A DNA stretch of 55,496 nucleotides, taken from positions 1 through 55,496 of the forward strand of contig NZ_LGDD01000312.1 in NCBI RefSeq assembly GCF_001279695.1, written 5' to 3'. The position numbers and the translations under genes are program-made. The notes under the pieces were generated by a model. It had not been told where the DNA came from. It saw only the letters and a program-made list of their open reading frames with translations, and ran no database searches. Source of the DNA: Streptomyces sp. WM6378. Its GTDB lineage: Bacteria; Actinomycetota; Actinomycetes; Streptomycetales; Streptomycetaceae. Below are positions 45,593 to 53,767 of the stretch, piece by piece (position 1 is the stretch's first letter; each line of letters opens with the position of its first letter).

Positions 45593-46614
45593 TTGACCAC
45601 CTTCTGGTTACTCAATTGCCGCATACTCCACTCCAGTTGGTCCAGCTCGATCAGCACGTCGGCCGGGCGCACATCGGCCGCGCACGGGGCGGGACAGCCG
45701 GTGTAGTAGCGGCGGCAGGTGCCGTTCGGCTTCATGTAGGAACAAGACAGCGCGAAGGCGCTCTGCACGACCCGCGAGACCTCCGGGGCCGCCATCGGTG
45801 ACCAGATGTCACCGTCGGTCGCCAGGTACAGGGTGACCACCGGGCAGCCCAGGGCGGCCGCCAGGTGTACGGCCAGCGTGTCGTTGCTGACCAGCACGTC
45901 CAGCCCGGCGATCCAGTCACGGAGAGCTTCCAGCGCGTGCAGGAACACCGTGTCGGTGACGCCGGGCACCGAGGACAGCCGTCGTGCCAGTGCCTGCTCG
46001 TCCGCTCCGAGGCCGACCGCGACTTCGACGTTCAGTCCCCGGTCGTCCAGCCGCGTGATCAGGGTCGACCAGTCATCCGCAGGCCAGCGTTTGACGGCGG
46101 CGCTGGCACCGACGTAGCAACCGACCACACCGGGACGTGGTTGTCGCCGGTCGGCGAGCCAGGCCGGGCGGTTCAGGTCGACGGGGACGTCGTGCGCGCG
46201 CAGGAGACTGGCGGCCTGCTCACCGAACGGCAGCCGCTGTGGCCGGTCTCCCAGTTCGTGCAGATCCCAGCACTCGACTCCCCTTTTCGTCGCCTCCGCC
46301 CGGAACTCGAAGTAGTTTCCGTCCTCTTCGGCGGACTCCATTCTGAGGTTGACGACCAGTTCCACACCGTTGCGATCGATGAAGTTCCACAGTTCCTCCC
46401 GGTGGATCGGCAGGAAACGTCGCCACAGCGTCGGGAAAGTCCCGGAAGCACCATGCATGCCGACCGCCGTACGCACCCATTCGGTGTCGAGTGCGATGTT
46501 CGGTGCCATGAAGTAGCGCCATCCCGGATGACACCGCTCGAACGCCGCCAGGAGTGGTGCCGCGATGATTCCGTTGCCCACGCCTTCGTTTATGACGGCC
46601 ATTGCCGTACGCAT
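45589..46614 (-). CDS. Glycosyltransferase family 9, heptosyltransferase-like
   Basis: The protein has 341 residues with two Rossmann-like domains as in GT9 (ADP-heptose:LPS heptosyltransferases). The second domain shows VVGCYVGASAAVKRWPADDW, the usual PGA...KRWP-type donor-domain entry, then LDVLVSNDTLAVHLAAALGC and PVVTLYLATDGDIWSPM, the family signature. Cysteines near the end (SCSYMKPNGTCRRYYTGCPA) may bind a metal or form a local fold. It would transfer the ADP-heptose made by the cluster to an unknown acceptor. GGAAGG lies seven bases before ATG 46614. Confidence 0.9.
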   Translation of the reverse strand: MRTAMAVINEGVGNGIIAAPLLAAFERCHPGWRYFMAPNIALDTEWVRTAVGMHGASGTFPTLWRRFLPIHREELWNFIDRNGVELVVNLRMESAEEDGNYFEFRAEATKRGVECWDLHELGDRPQRLPFGEQAASLLRAHDVPVDLNRPAWLADRRQPRPGVVGCYVGASAAVKRWPADDWSTLITRLDDRGLNVEVAVGLGADEQALARRLSSVPGVTDTVFLHALEALRDWIAGLDVLVSNDTLAVHLAAALGCPVVTLYLATDGDIWSPMAAPEVSRVVQSAFALSCSYMKPNGTCRRYYTGCPAPCAADVRPADVLIELDQLEWSMRQLSNQKVVK

Positions 46615-46688
46615 TCTTGCCCTTCCAAGTCAGCGTCCACGGACCGGTCGATGGCCGGCCCACCCGGCTCGTGCGAGCGCGGCCGTCG

Positions 46689-47291
46689 TCAGTCGCGTTC
46701 CGCCGACGCGGCATGGATGACGCGCCGGCTACCGGCTCCCGGTCGAGCACCCAGACGGCTGAGGAGCCGGGGGTTGCCGAGGCGGTCCAGATAGCCCGGC
46801 TCGGTGTGCGCCCGCTCGATGCCGGGACGCAGGTCCAGGAGGTAACGCACCGAGTCGACTTCCTTGCAGCCGACTCCCAGCTTTTCCGCGAGCCGGACAT
46901 AGAGTTTCCGCGCGGCATTGTTGTCCGGCTCGGTCTCGCCTTCGGCGAACTCATAGCCGCGCCGCATCGACTCGACGAACGCCGCGGCCACCAGGAGTGC
47001 CCCGATGCCCAGGCTGCCACGAAGGGACTCGGTCACATAGACGTCGTGCACATACGCCACTTTGTCGGCGAACTGAAGGTTCGGAATGGGATCGACCATC
47101 GCCAGGCCCACGGCGACCCCGTCTTCGACGGCCATGATCTGGAAGGTCGCCTCAAGGCCGACAATGCCCTCGAAGAAGGTGCGGGTACTGGGCAGGTCGA
47201 CCTTCTTTCCGCAGTCGTGCTGCTGCTCGACAATGAGAGGCATGAGCATGTCCAGTTGGTCCTTGCTCACCACGACCGTCTCAATACTCAC
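46689..47291 (-). CDS. GNAT acetyltransferase
   Basis: This 200-residue single GNAT domain has DKVAYVHDVYVTESLRGSLG and IGALLVAAAFVESMRRGYEF, the strand-4/helix-3 acetyl-CoA site, and EPDNNAARKLYVRLAEKLGV. A 40-residue tail follows (GNPRLLSRLGARPGAGSRRV). It probably N- or O-acetylates an intermediate, or acts in self-protection. The start is GTG 47291 with GGAG five bases upstream. It is flanked by hldD and the GT9 gene. Confidence 0.9.
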   Translation of the reverse strand: MSIETVVVSKDQLDMLMPLIVEQQHDCGKKVDLPSTRTFFEGIVGLEATFQIMAVEDGVAVGLAMVDPIPNLQFADKVAYVHDVYVTESLRGSLGIGALLVAAAFVESMRRGYEFAEGETEPDNNAARKLYVRLAEKLGVGCKEVDSVRYLLDLRPGIERAHTEPGYLDRLGNPRLLSRLGARPGAGSRRVIHAASAERD

Positions 47292-47354
47292 GTGATCTCC
47301 ATCCCTGCGGTCATTCCATCGATCGGCTGGATCCGTGCCCCGGCTGACGTGCCT

Positions 47355-48320
47355 TCAGCTACGGTCGTTCGTGTTTTTGAAATGCAGATACAGCTCATGG
47401 GCAGCGCTCCGTAGCTCGGCCGGGCCCGGCCGGGGCCGCGTCGGGAGCGATGCGTCCAGAGCTGACATGTCAGCGCAGGTCCAGTACTGGTACCGGCCGA
47501 TGTGGGGGTTCGGGACCAGTCGCACGTTCAGCGGCGCCTCCGCGAACTCCGAACACCAGCGGAGCAGTTCGGCGAAGCTCGTCGCGTGGCCCGATCCGAG
47601 GTTGAAGATCCCGGAGGGCGCCGCGGGATCAGCCATGAGGACACAGGTCTGCGCGACCGTGGCGACGGGAACGTAGTCCCGGCACGCCTCCAAGGTGTCG
47701 GCGAAGACCGTGAGCGGTTCCTGCCGCGCGGTGGCGAGGAGCAGTTGGCCGATGATGGAGGCCATCGACTTCTTGTGCCGCTCCCCCGTGCCGAAGACGT
47801 TGGTGAACCGCAGTCCCGCCCATCCCGGTCCGCCGTCGACGCCGAACCGGGTGGTCATGTGCGTGTCGAACGAGGCCTTTGAACGGGCGTACGCGTTCAG
47901 CGGGCCGGAGCACGCGGAGGATCCCAGTGCGGCTTCCGGCAGCGGCCGCCGCTCGGCGATCTCTCCGTAGACGCTGGACGAGGACGCGTAGACGAACCGT
48001 GTGCCGCTGCGCTCGCAGCACTCCGCCAGCGCCGCCGGCCCGGTGACGTTCGCCTGCTCAAGGGCCTGCCGGTTCTCCTCGACCGTGCTGCTGATCGCGC
48101 CGAGGTGCACCACAGCGGTGAACCGGCCGTCGTCCACCGCGTGGAGGATCGCCGGGTCGTCGAAGGAACCGGTGTGGACGGTGGTGTCCCGGCACAGGTC
48201 AGGTGGCGGCGTGGTGAGGTCCACCGTGGTCACCCGGTACCCGGCGTTCAGACAGGCCCGTGCCACGTGCCTGCCGATGAAACCGGCCGCTCCGGTGACG
48301 AGCACGCTTCGTTGGCTCAT
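47355..48320 (-). CDS. hldD: ADP-L-glycero-D-manno-heptose 6-epimerase (HldD-like)
   Basis: This 321-residue extended SDR has a Rossmann NAD(P) motif TGAAGFIGRH (9-18). Details specific to HldD are visible: HLGAISSTVE (E. coli HEGACSSTTE), active-site Tyr144 and Lys148 in YARSK, a second catalytic base in RHKKSMASI (aligning with Lys178 of E. coli HldD in GHKGSMAS), GIFNLGSGHATSF and the IGRYQYWTCADM end. Both bases of the dual-base epimerase are kept, so D-glycero to L-glycero epimerisation at C6 is the likely reaction. Identity with other NAD epimerases is less likely given these matches. Confidence 0.92.
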   Translation of the reverse strand: MSQRSVLVTGAAGFIGRHVARACLNAGYRVTTVDLTTPPPDLCRDTTVHTGSFDDPAILHAVDDGRFTAVVHLGAISSTVEENRQALEQANVTGPAALAECCERSGTRFVYASSSSVYGEIAERRPLPEAALGSSACSGPLNAYARSKASFDTHMTTRFGVDGGPGWAGLRFTNVFGTGERHKKSMASIIGQLLLATARQEPLTVFADTLEACRDYVPVATVAQTCVLMADPAAPSGIFNLGSGHATSFAELLRWCSEFAEAPLNVRLVPNPHIGRYQYWTCADMSALDASLPTRPRPGPAELRSAAHELYLHFKNTNDRS

Positions 48321-48399
48321 GCCTGCCGCCCTTGTGGTCCGGGCCGCGTGACCGGACGTGGGGAAGCCGTGCGGAAGCGGAGGGGATGGAGTCTCGTCA

Positions 48400-50499
48400 T
48401 CACCGTGTCCGTGCCGACTCGATCAGCGACGACGTCGACCAGCCGGCGACGAAGGGTACGACCACGGTTCGTCCGCCCAGGGAGCTGACCAGCTTGTCCT
48501 CCGGAATCTCCATCCCCGAGTAGTCGCCGCCCTTGACCCAGATCGCGGGACGCAGCGCGCGGATGGCCGCTTCGGGGGTGTCCTCGTCGAAGACCAGAAC
48601 GGCGTCGACGGAGGCGAGTGCTTCGAGTACGAGAGCGCGTTGCGCCGCCGGAACGATGGGGCGCGACGGACCTTTCAGCCGGGTCAGCGAGTCGTCGCTG
48701 TTCAGGCAGACGATCAGGCAGTCGCCCAGTTGGCGCGCCTGTTCGAGGAGCCGGACATGCCCTGCGTGCAGCAGGTCGAAGCACCCCCCGGCGGCGACCA
48801 CGGTGCCGCCCCTGGCACGAACCGCACCGGCGAGCTCGATCGCCCCTTGCCCACTCGCCGCGGGCCCGGCATTCGAGAGCCCCGTCGTGGGTGAGCCGTC
48901 GTCGGGCGGATGGTCCAGGGACCTGGGACCACCTGCCGCGACGTACGCCGAGGCTGCCTCCACCGCCGATGCCACCGCTTCGCTGGGCAACTGGCCGCAG
49001 GCCAGCATGGTGGCGAGGTGACCGGCGAAGAAGTCGCCCGCACCGCAGGGGTCGGCCTTCCCTCCCGCGGCAACCGTCGTGGGCACGACCAGCGGCGGCA
49101 GATCCACGTCGGCGAGCAGGACAGCGCCATGCTCGTGCCGGGTGAGCGCCACCTGGACCGGCCCCCACTCGCGCCCTACCGCACGGGCCGCTTCGACGTC
49201 GTCGGACAACGTGTCGCCGCCCGTGAGGGAGGCGATCAGCCGGGCTTCCCGGCTGTTCGGCGTCACCACTGCGGTGTGCGCGACCGGCACGGCACCCCGC
49301 GGATGCGGGTCCCAGACCAGTGAGGATCGCCGGGCCGCCTCAGTCAGTACGGCACGCAGTCCGGTGTGCGCGGTGATGCCCCGACCGTAGTCGGACACCA
49401 GGACGCCGCCGGCCGCCATCAGCACGCGCCGTGCCGCGGCGAGTGCCGTTTCGCCCTCGCGCCCGACGGGCGGGCACACGTCGTGCTCGTCCAGCATCAT
49501 CACGGTGCGCCCGGCGGCGCGGATCCGCGTCTTGACCGCGGTCGAGCCGTCAAGGCCGAGATCGACCACCTCGACTCGCGCTTCGTCGAGCAGGGTGCGC
49601 AGCTGGTCGCCGACCGAGTCCTGGCCGAGCGCGGTGACGAGGGTGACCGGGTAGCCCTGTCGCGCGCTCAGTACAGCGGCCAGCGCGGCACCGCCGGGGC
49701 GTACGTGTGTGGTGCCACCGGTCACGACCAGGGCCGGCTCGTCGGACGCGACCCGCTCCACACGGCCAAGGTGGTCGCGGTCGAGGAAGGCGTCGCCGAC
49801 CACCACCAGGTGCGGGCGGTCTCCGCGTGCCGCAGCCGCCCGCCGTTCCCCCACCGGCTCCGGTGACGACGCGGACGAGGGCGGCGGCGCGGGCGGCGCT
49901 GAACCGACGGCGTCCGTGGCAGTGTCGTGCCTGGCGGCGACGGCGGCGTCCATGGCAGCACACATCAGGTGGATCACCACGAGGTGGCATTCCTGCACCG
50001 TGGACAACGCCTGCGCCGTCACGGTCACCGCTTCGTCCACCAGCGTTGCCAGCGGGTTGGGTGCCGGTCCCGTCAGCGCCCAGGTGACCGCGCCGACCTC
50101 ACGCGCGGCCTCCGCGGCACGCAACAGGTTCGCGCTGCGGCCGGAGCCGGACATGAGCAACACCACGTCGCCTGGACGCGCGTGCGCCCGCACCTGCCGG
50201 GCGAAGACCTGCTCGTAGCCGTAGTCGTTGCTGATCGCGGTGACCGAAGACGTCTCGGCGTGCAGCGACAACGCGGACATCGGCTGGCGTTCGGTCTGGA
50301 ATCGACCCACCAGCTCAGCCGTCAGGTGTTGGGCCTGCGCCGCGGACCCGCCGTTGCCGGCCACCAGCAGACGCCGGCCGTCGCTGCCCAACTGGGCCAG
50401 CCGCGCACCCCAGTCGGCGACCCGGGGCAGGTCGAGCTCGGGCAGCGCCGCGGTGAGCTGTTTGAGGTAGTCCGTAGCGGTTGAGGTGTCGGCCGTCAT
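48400..50499 (-). CDS. Trifunctional GmhA-HldE fusion: heptose 7-phosphate isomerase, kinase and adenylyltransferase
   Basis: The protein has 699 residues in three domains. Residues 1-190 are a SIS domain of GmhA type (AGNGGSAAQAQHLTAELVG, ISNDYGYEQVFARQVRA, and VQECHLVVIH with the Gln/Glu/His catalytic set); it isomerises sedoheptulose 7-phosphate. After an Ala/Pro/Ser linker (191-227), residues 228-525 are a PfkB kinase with KADPCGAGDFFAGHL (catalytic Asp489). A second linker leads to the nucleotidyltransferase at 560-699, with GGCFDLLHAGHVRL, NSDDSLTRLKG and VKGGDYS. The last two domains correspond to bifunctional HldE. TAGGAG precedes ATG 50499, which overlaps the VOC stop. Separate GmhA plus HldE is the usual state. 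Confidence 0.94.
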   Translation of the reverse strand: MTADTSTATDYLKQLTAALPELDLPRVADWGARLAQLGSDGRRLLVAGNGGSAAQAQHLTAELVGRFQTERQPMSALSLHAETSSVTAISNDYGYEQVFARQVRAHARPGDVVLLMSGSGRSANLLRAAEAAREVGAVTWALTGPAPNPLATLVDEAVTVTAQALSTVQECHLVVIHLMCAAMDAAVAARHDTATDAVGSAPPAPPPSSASSPEPVGERRAAAARGDRPHLVVVGDAFLDRDHLGRVERVASDEPALVVTGGTTHVRPGGAALAAVLSARQGYPVTLVTALGQDSVGDQLRTLLDEARVEVVDLGLDGSTAVKTRIRAAGRTVMMLDEHDVCPPVGREGETALAAARRVLMAAGGVLVSDYGRGITAHTGLRAVLTEAARRSSLVWDPHPRGAVPVAHTAVVTPNSREARLIASLTGGDTLSDDVEAARAVGREWGPVQVALTRHEHGAVLLADVDLPPLVVPTTVAAGGKADPCGAGDFFAGHLATMLACGQLPSEAVASAVEAASAYVAAGGPRSLDHPPDDGSPTTGLSNAGPAASGQGAIELAGAVRARGGTVVAAGGCFDLLHAGHVRLLEQARQLGDCLIVCLNSDDSLTRLKGPSRPIVPAAQRALVLEALASVDAVLVFDEDTPEAAIRALRPAIWVKGGDYSGMEIPEDKLVSSLGGRTVVVPFVAGWSTSSLIESARTR

Positions 50500-51014
50500 G
50501 CTGGTGCTCCTACTGTTGGGCGCCCCAGAAAGTCGTTGAGTTCGATGGTGTGGCGATCGGGGTCGGCCACGAACGCCACCGTCTCCTGCTCGATCCGGTG
50601 TGGCTCGGTGACCACTCGGTAGCCCAGTGCGCGAATGTGTTCCACCAATGCCGGGACGTCGGCGACGCGAAACGCGACATGATGCGTGGGGTGCGGGGCC
50701 GGCACGAGGTCGCGCTCCTGCCACAGCTCTACACCCGCCGGTCTGCCGTCCGGCGCCATCTGCAGGATGACGCGATCGGCCAACTCGTAGCGCACGACGC
50801 TGGACAGCCCGAGTGCGTCGGCATAGAACCGTTCGGCGATGTCGATGTCCGCTACGTCCAGCCTGATGTGGTCGAAGGCCGCGACCGAGGTGGCCGGGTG
50901 CGCACAGTCCAGCGACTCGCTGCCCAAGTCGCGCCCCTCCTTCAGGGGTGACGGAGTTTCACCACCTGATACGGCCACATCCGATTTGGCGGAGTCCGGT
51001 TTCTCAGAGTCCAA
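50496..51014 (-). CDS. VOC (glyoxalase/bleomycin resistance) family protein
   Basis: The protein has 172 residues. The first 45 are polar and disordered. Then comes a two-module vicinal oxygen chelate fold, with likely metal ligands His (AAFDHIRLDV), Glu (AGVELWQE), His (PTHHVAFRV) and Glu (DRHTIELNDF). Such proteins are isomerases, dioxygenases, epimerases or drug-binding resistance proteins; resistance or a tailoring step are both possible here. It starts with TTG 51014 behind GGAG, and is the first gene of the minus-strand operon. Its stop overlaps the start of the fused heptose enzyme. Confidence 0.88.
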   Translation of the reverse strand: MDSEKPDSAKSDVAVSGGETPSPLKEGRDLGSESLDCAHPATSVAAFDHIRLDVADIDIAERFYADALGLSSVVRYELADRVILQMAPDGRPAGVELWQERDLVPAPHPTHHVAFRVADVPALVEHIRALGYRVVTEPHRIEQETVAFVADPDRHTIELNDFLGRPTVGAPA

Positions 51015-51245
51015 GGCACTCTCCGGTTACAGGCTGGCAGGAGCGGACAGGCGGCAGTTTGTGAATCGACGCCGCCGTTGACTGGATTGGCCGGCGGGTC
51101 ATTCGGGACATGCCGTCCCGGTACGGTTTGGTGCACGAGCCGGAATTCCTGATGAGCCCGTCGGTCACGACCGTCGCATCCCCCTCGTGACGCAAGGTCA
51201 AGTCGCCGACCATGACGGGCAAGCCCATTGATCGTTGTCGAGGGA
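51015..51245. other. Upstream region of the heptose operon
   Basis: No gene is visible. It should contain the promoter of the minus-strand operon, now separated from the divergent unit by the inverted-repeat element. No consensus promoter stands out. Confidence 0.4.
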
Positions 51246-51716
51246 CAACTCTAGGGACTCAAGTGGGGAACAGTTGCCCGGAGTTGCGCAGTCCATGGCC
51301 GATGTTGCGAGTGACCATATGGACCGTCCGACGAGGCGGACTGCTGTGCGCGCAGTTGAAGGGGCATGCCGGGCCGGTGATCCAGGTCGAGGTGTGCGGG
51401 GTGTCCGCGAGGCGTACGCGCTGACGCGATCGCCATGGAAGATCACCTCGCGGACGCCCCCGGGTCGCAGCGGCCACGTGCGGCGAGGACACTCCGGACC
51501 CGTCGGCCCTTGTCGGGGCGGGTGGGCCCCGCCGTGGCGGTACCCCTCCGGTCGGCCGTCCCGCCCCCGCATCCCGCTCGGGCCGGTCAGTCGCGTTGCC
51601 GTACTCGTGCGCGAGGCAATCACCTGCCCGTCGGACGATCCACTCGATCACTCGCAACATCGGCCATGTACTGCGCAATTCCGGTCAACCTCAGTCCACT
51701 TGAGTCCCTAGAGTTG
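51246..51716. mobile_element. MITE-like element with long imperfect terminal inverted repeats
   Basis: The first 21 bases (from CAACTCTAGGGACTCAAG on) recur exactly as the inverse of the last 21 (51696-51716). Similarity continues for about 90 bp inward, including TTGCGCAGT, CATGGCCGATGTTGCGAGTG and CGTCCGACG in both arms. CTAG stands at 51251-51254 and 51708-51711; it could be a target duplication of IS701 type or part of the repeat. The middle has no transposase sequence. It looks like a non-autonomous element or an IS with its interior deleted, inserted between the divergent promoters of the heptose cluster. Confidence 0.7.
51399..51459. repeat. Central hairpin inside the inverted-repeat element
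   Basis: GGGTGTCCGCGAGG (51399-51412) pairs with CCTCGCGGACGCCC (51446-51459) over 14 positions with one G-T pair. It is nested near the centre of the 471-bp element, so the whole element can fold back on itself. Confidence 0.65.
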
Positions 51717-52177
51717 GGGGGCGCCTATGGAGGCTGTCGCGGCCTACGGATTTCATCAAGAATTCAAGGCGAGTGCCCCACCGGCCAATCCGCGCATGGC
51801 AGCGCCGACTTGCAGAAACAATGAGCAGCAATCGGAACCGCCGGAGACCAGGGGTTGACAAGCGCGGCACCGCACCGCAGGATCCCAACAACGCAACGCC
51901 GGACCAAGGGCTTTACGCGAATGCCGCCATCCGGCGACCGGTACGGATAGAGACATTCGCCCTGCGCCAAGGCCGATCTCCACCCCTTCTCAACCGTCCG
52001 CAGAAAGCAGAGCAGGTGCCCACTGCTCGCTCGACATTTCTTCTTCTCGGGGACAGAGCGCGTCGAATCCCAGGACACACGAGGCGGCGACCGGCCGGGC
52101 CTTTCGCGCCGCACCCCACGACCCCGATCCGTAGGCCGCGTGCACTGACCCGACGGACTCAGTACGGAGAACCCACC
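51717..52177. other. Leader region of the plus-strand unit
   Basis: A frame continuous with the downstream GMC gene is open from 51773, but its translation (about 135 residues rich in Arg, Pro, Thr) is not like any GMC N-terminus. I treat it as noncoding. It should hold the promoter of the GMC-SDR pair. Confidence 0.5.
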
Positions 52178-53767
52178 GTGTCGACAGCTGATCTCCCCCC
52201 AGATCTCGCCGAATGGCAGTGGCCCGCGGCTCCGAACACCGATGACCCGCACTGTCGGGTCGTGATCGTCGGAGGTGGGCTCGCCGGGCTCGAAGTGGCC
52301 CGGCAACTGGCCGCTCTCGGTGTCGACGACGTCCTGGTCATCGAAGCCGGACCTGCGCGGGATCTGTTGCACATCAACTCCGCGCACAACCCCGATGAGG
52401 CGCTGCGCACCTTCCTCGATCCTGTCGGCGACCCGCACTTCCAGCGTTGCTGGACATCGGACTCCGCCCCGCACTACGCCGCCAATGCCGGTCTGCGCAG
52501 GCGTCTCGGTGGACGTTCGCTGTACTGGTACGGCGCGTCCCTGCCGGTTGAGGACTGGGCCCTGGCCGACTGGCCGGAGTCGATCGTGACCGACCTGCGC
52601 GGCTCCTGGCAGGGCGGCCGCCCGCTCTACGAGCAGGTCGCGGCAGACCTCGGCATAGATCCGAACCGGCTCGACTCGCAGCAACCGGTGCTGAAGGTCG
52701 GGGGATTCCGTCTTGTCCGCACCCCGCAGGCCGAAACCCGGTTCGGTGACGACGGCCGCTGGTACGCCTACTCCCCGCTGGACCATTGGCGGCACCCGGT
52801 GACGGGCGCCGCGCTGGACGGCCCGCGCGGCATCCGGTTCCTGTGCGGCACCGAAGTCCTCTCGGTCGACATCAAAGACGGGCGGGCCCGCGGCGTCCAC
52901 GTCCGGGAAACCGGTCCGAACGCCAAGGTCCGCCGGATCGCCGCGGACTCGGTGGTCCTGGCCGCCGGGACCATCGAGAGCAGCAGACTGGCCATCCAGG
53001 TGCTTCGTGCGATCGACCCCAGCCGCCCGCCCCGGCTGAACGGGCTCACCGACCACATCGTCCAGGGCTTCTTCCTGCGCGTGCGCGACTCGGGCGACTC
53101 CGGCGACGACAGGGCACCTCGCGGCCTGTCGGATGTCGCACCCGGCTCGTACGTGACTGCGTGCGAGGACGGAGCCCGGTCGAACCTGTTCGTCACGGTC
53201 GAACGGCCCGAACCCGACGTCCTGCTGTTCGATGTGCGGCTCACCGGGGAGCAGGTGCCCGGGACCGGTAGCCACGTCACATGCGAGCCGGCCGGCGAGT
53301 ACCCGTGGCGCACCACCGTAACGGCGGCTCTGGCCCCGGCCGACCGGGACGTCATCGGACGCCAGCGCCAAGTACTGGACGAGGTCTGGAACCAGTTGGC
53401 CGCCGAGTTCGGTCTCACCGCCACGCCCCTGGCTTTCGACGACTTCGACCACCCGGTTCGCACCAACGCGTTCGTACTGCCGGAGTCGATCGGCGCGGAA
53501 ACGTCCGAAGGGCCCTTCACTTGGTCGAGCCTGCTGGGAACCGAGGACCACGAAGGTTGCACGCTGCCGCTGGGGGACGTACTCGACGACCGCCACGCGT
53601 TCACCGCCGTCCCGGGCCTCTACGCCTGCGGGCCGGCGACCTTTCCCCGCATGGGTGCCGCCAACCCCTCCCTCACCACCCTGGCTCTCGCGCGGCGACT
53701 GGCCCACGTCCTGGCCGCCGCTCATGGCCGACAGGCACACCCAGTGACATCGGAGGTGGACGCGTAA
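52178..53767 (+). CDS. GMC-type FAD oxidoreductase, second paralogue
   Basis: This 529-residue protein shares its layout with the enzyme encoded at 40625-42103. It has VVIVGGGLAGLEVARQLAAL for FAD, LGGRSLYWYGASLPVEDWAL, SVVLAAGTIESSRLAIQVLR, GTEDHEGCTLPLG (catalytic-type His) and FTAVPGLYACGPATFPRMGA then ANPSLTTLAL. It should oxidise an alcohol on the heptose-derived intermediate, possibly at a different carbon from its paralogue. The start at GTG 52178 is set by GGAG eight bases upstream. It overlaps the SDR gene by one base (TAATG), so the two are coupled. Confidence 0.9.
   Translation: MSTADLPPDLAEWQWPAAPNTDDPHCRVVIVGGGLAGLEVARQLAALGVDDVLVIEAGPARDLLHINSAHNPDEALRTFLDPVGDPHFQRCWTSDSAPHYAANAGLRRRLGGRSLYWYGASLPVEDWALADWPESIVTDLRGSWQGGRPLYEQVAADLGIDPNRLDSQQPVLKVGGFRLVRTPQAETRFGDDGRWYAYSPLDHWRHPVTGAALDGPRGIRFLCGTEVLSVDIKDGRARGVHVRETGPNAKVRRIAADSVVLAAGTIESSRLAIQVLRAIDPSRPPRLNGLTDHIVQGFFLRVRDSGDSGDDRAPRGLSDVAPGSYVTACEDGARSNLFVTVERPEPDVLLFDVRLTGEQVPGTGSHVTCEPAGEYPWRTTVTAALAPADRDVIGRQRQVLDEVWNQLAAEFGLTATPLAFDDFDHPVRTNAFVLPESIGAETSEGPFTWSSLLGTEDHEGCTLPLGDVLDDRHAFTAVPGLYACGPATFPRMGAANPSLTTLALARRLAHVLAAAHGRQAHPVTSEVDA

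Noticed and set aside
51773..52177. 135-residue N-terminal extension of the second GMC oxidoreductase
   Set aside because: It is not GMC-like, is rich in Arg/Pro/Thr, and a GTG with a good ribosome binding site lies at 52178 where the family begins.
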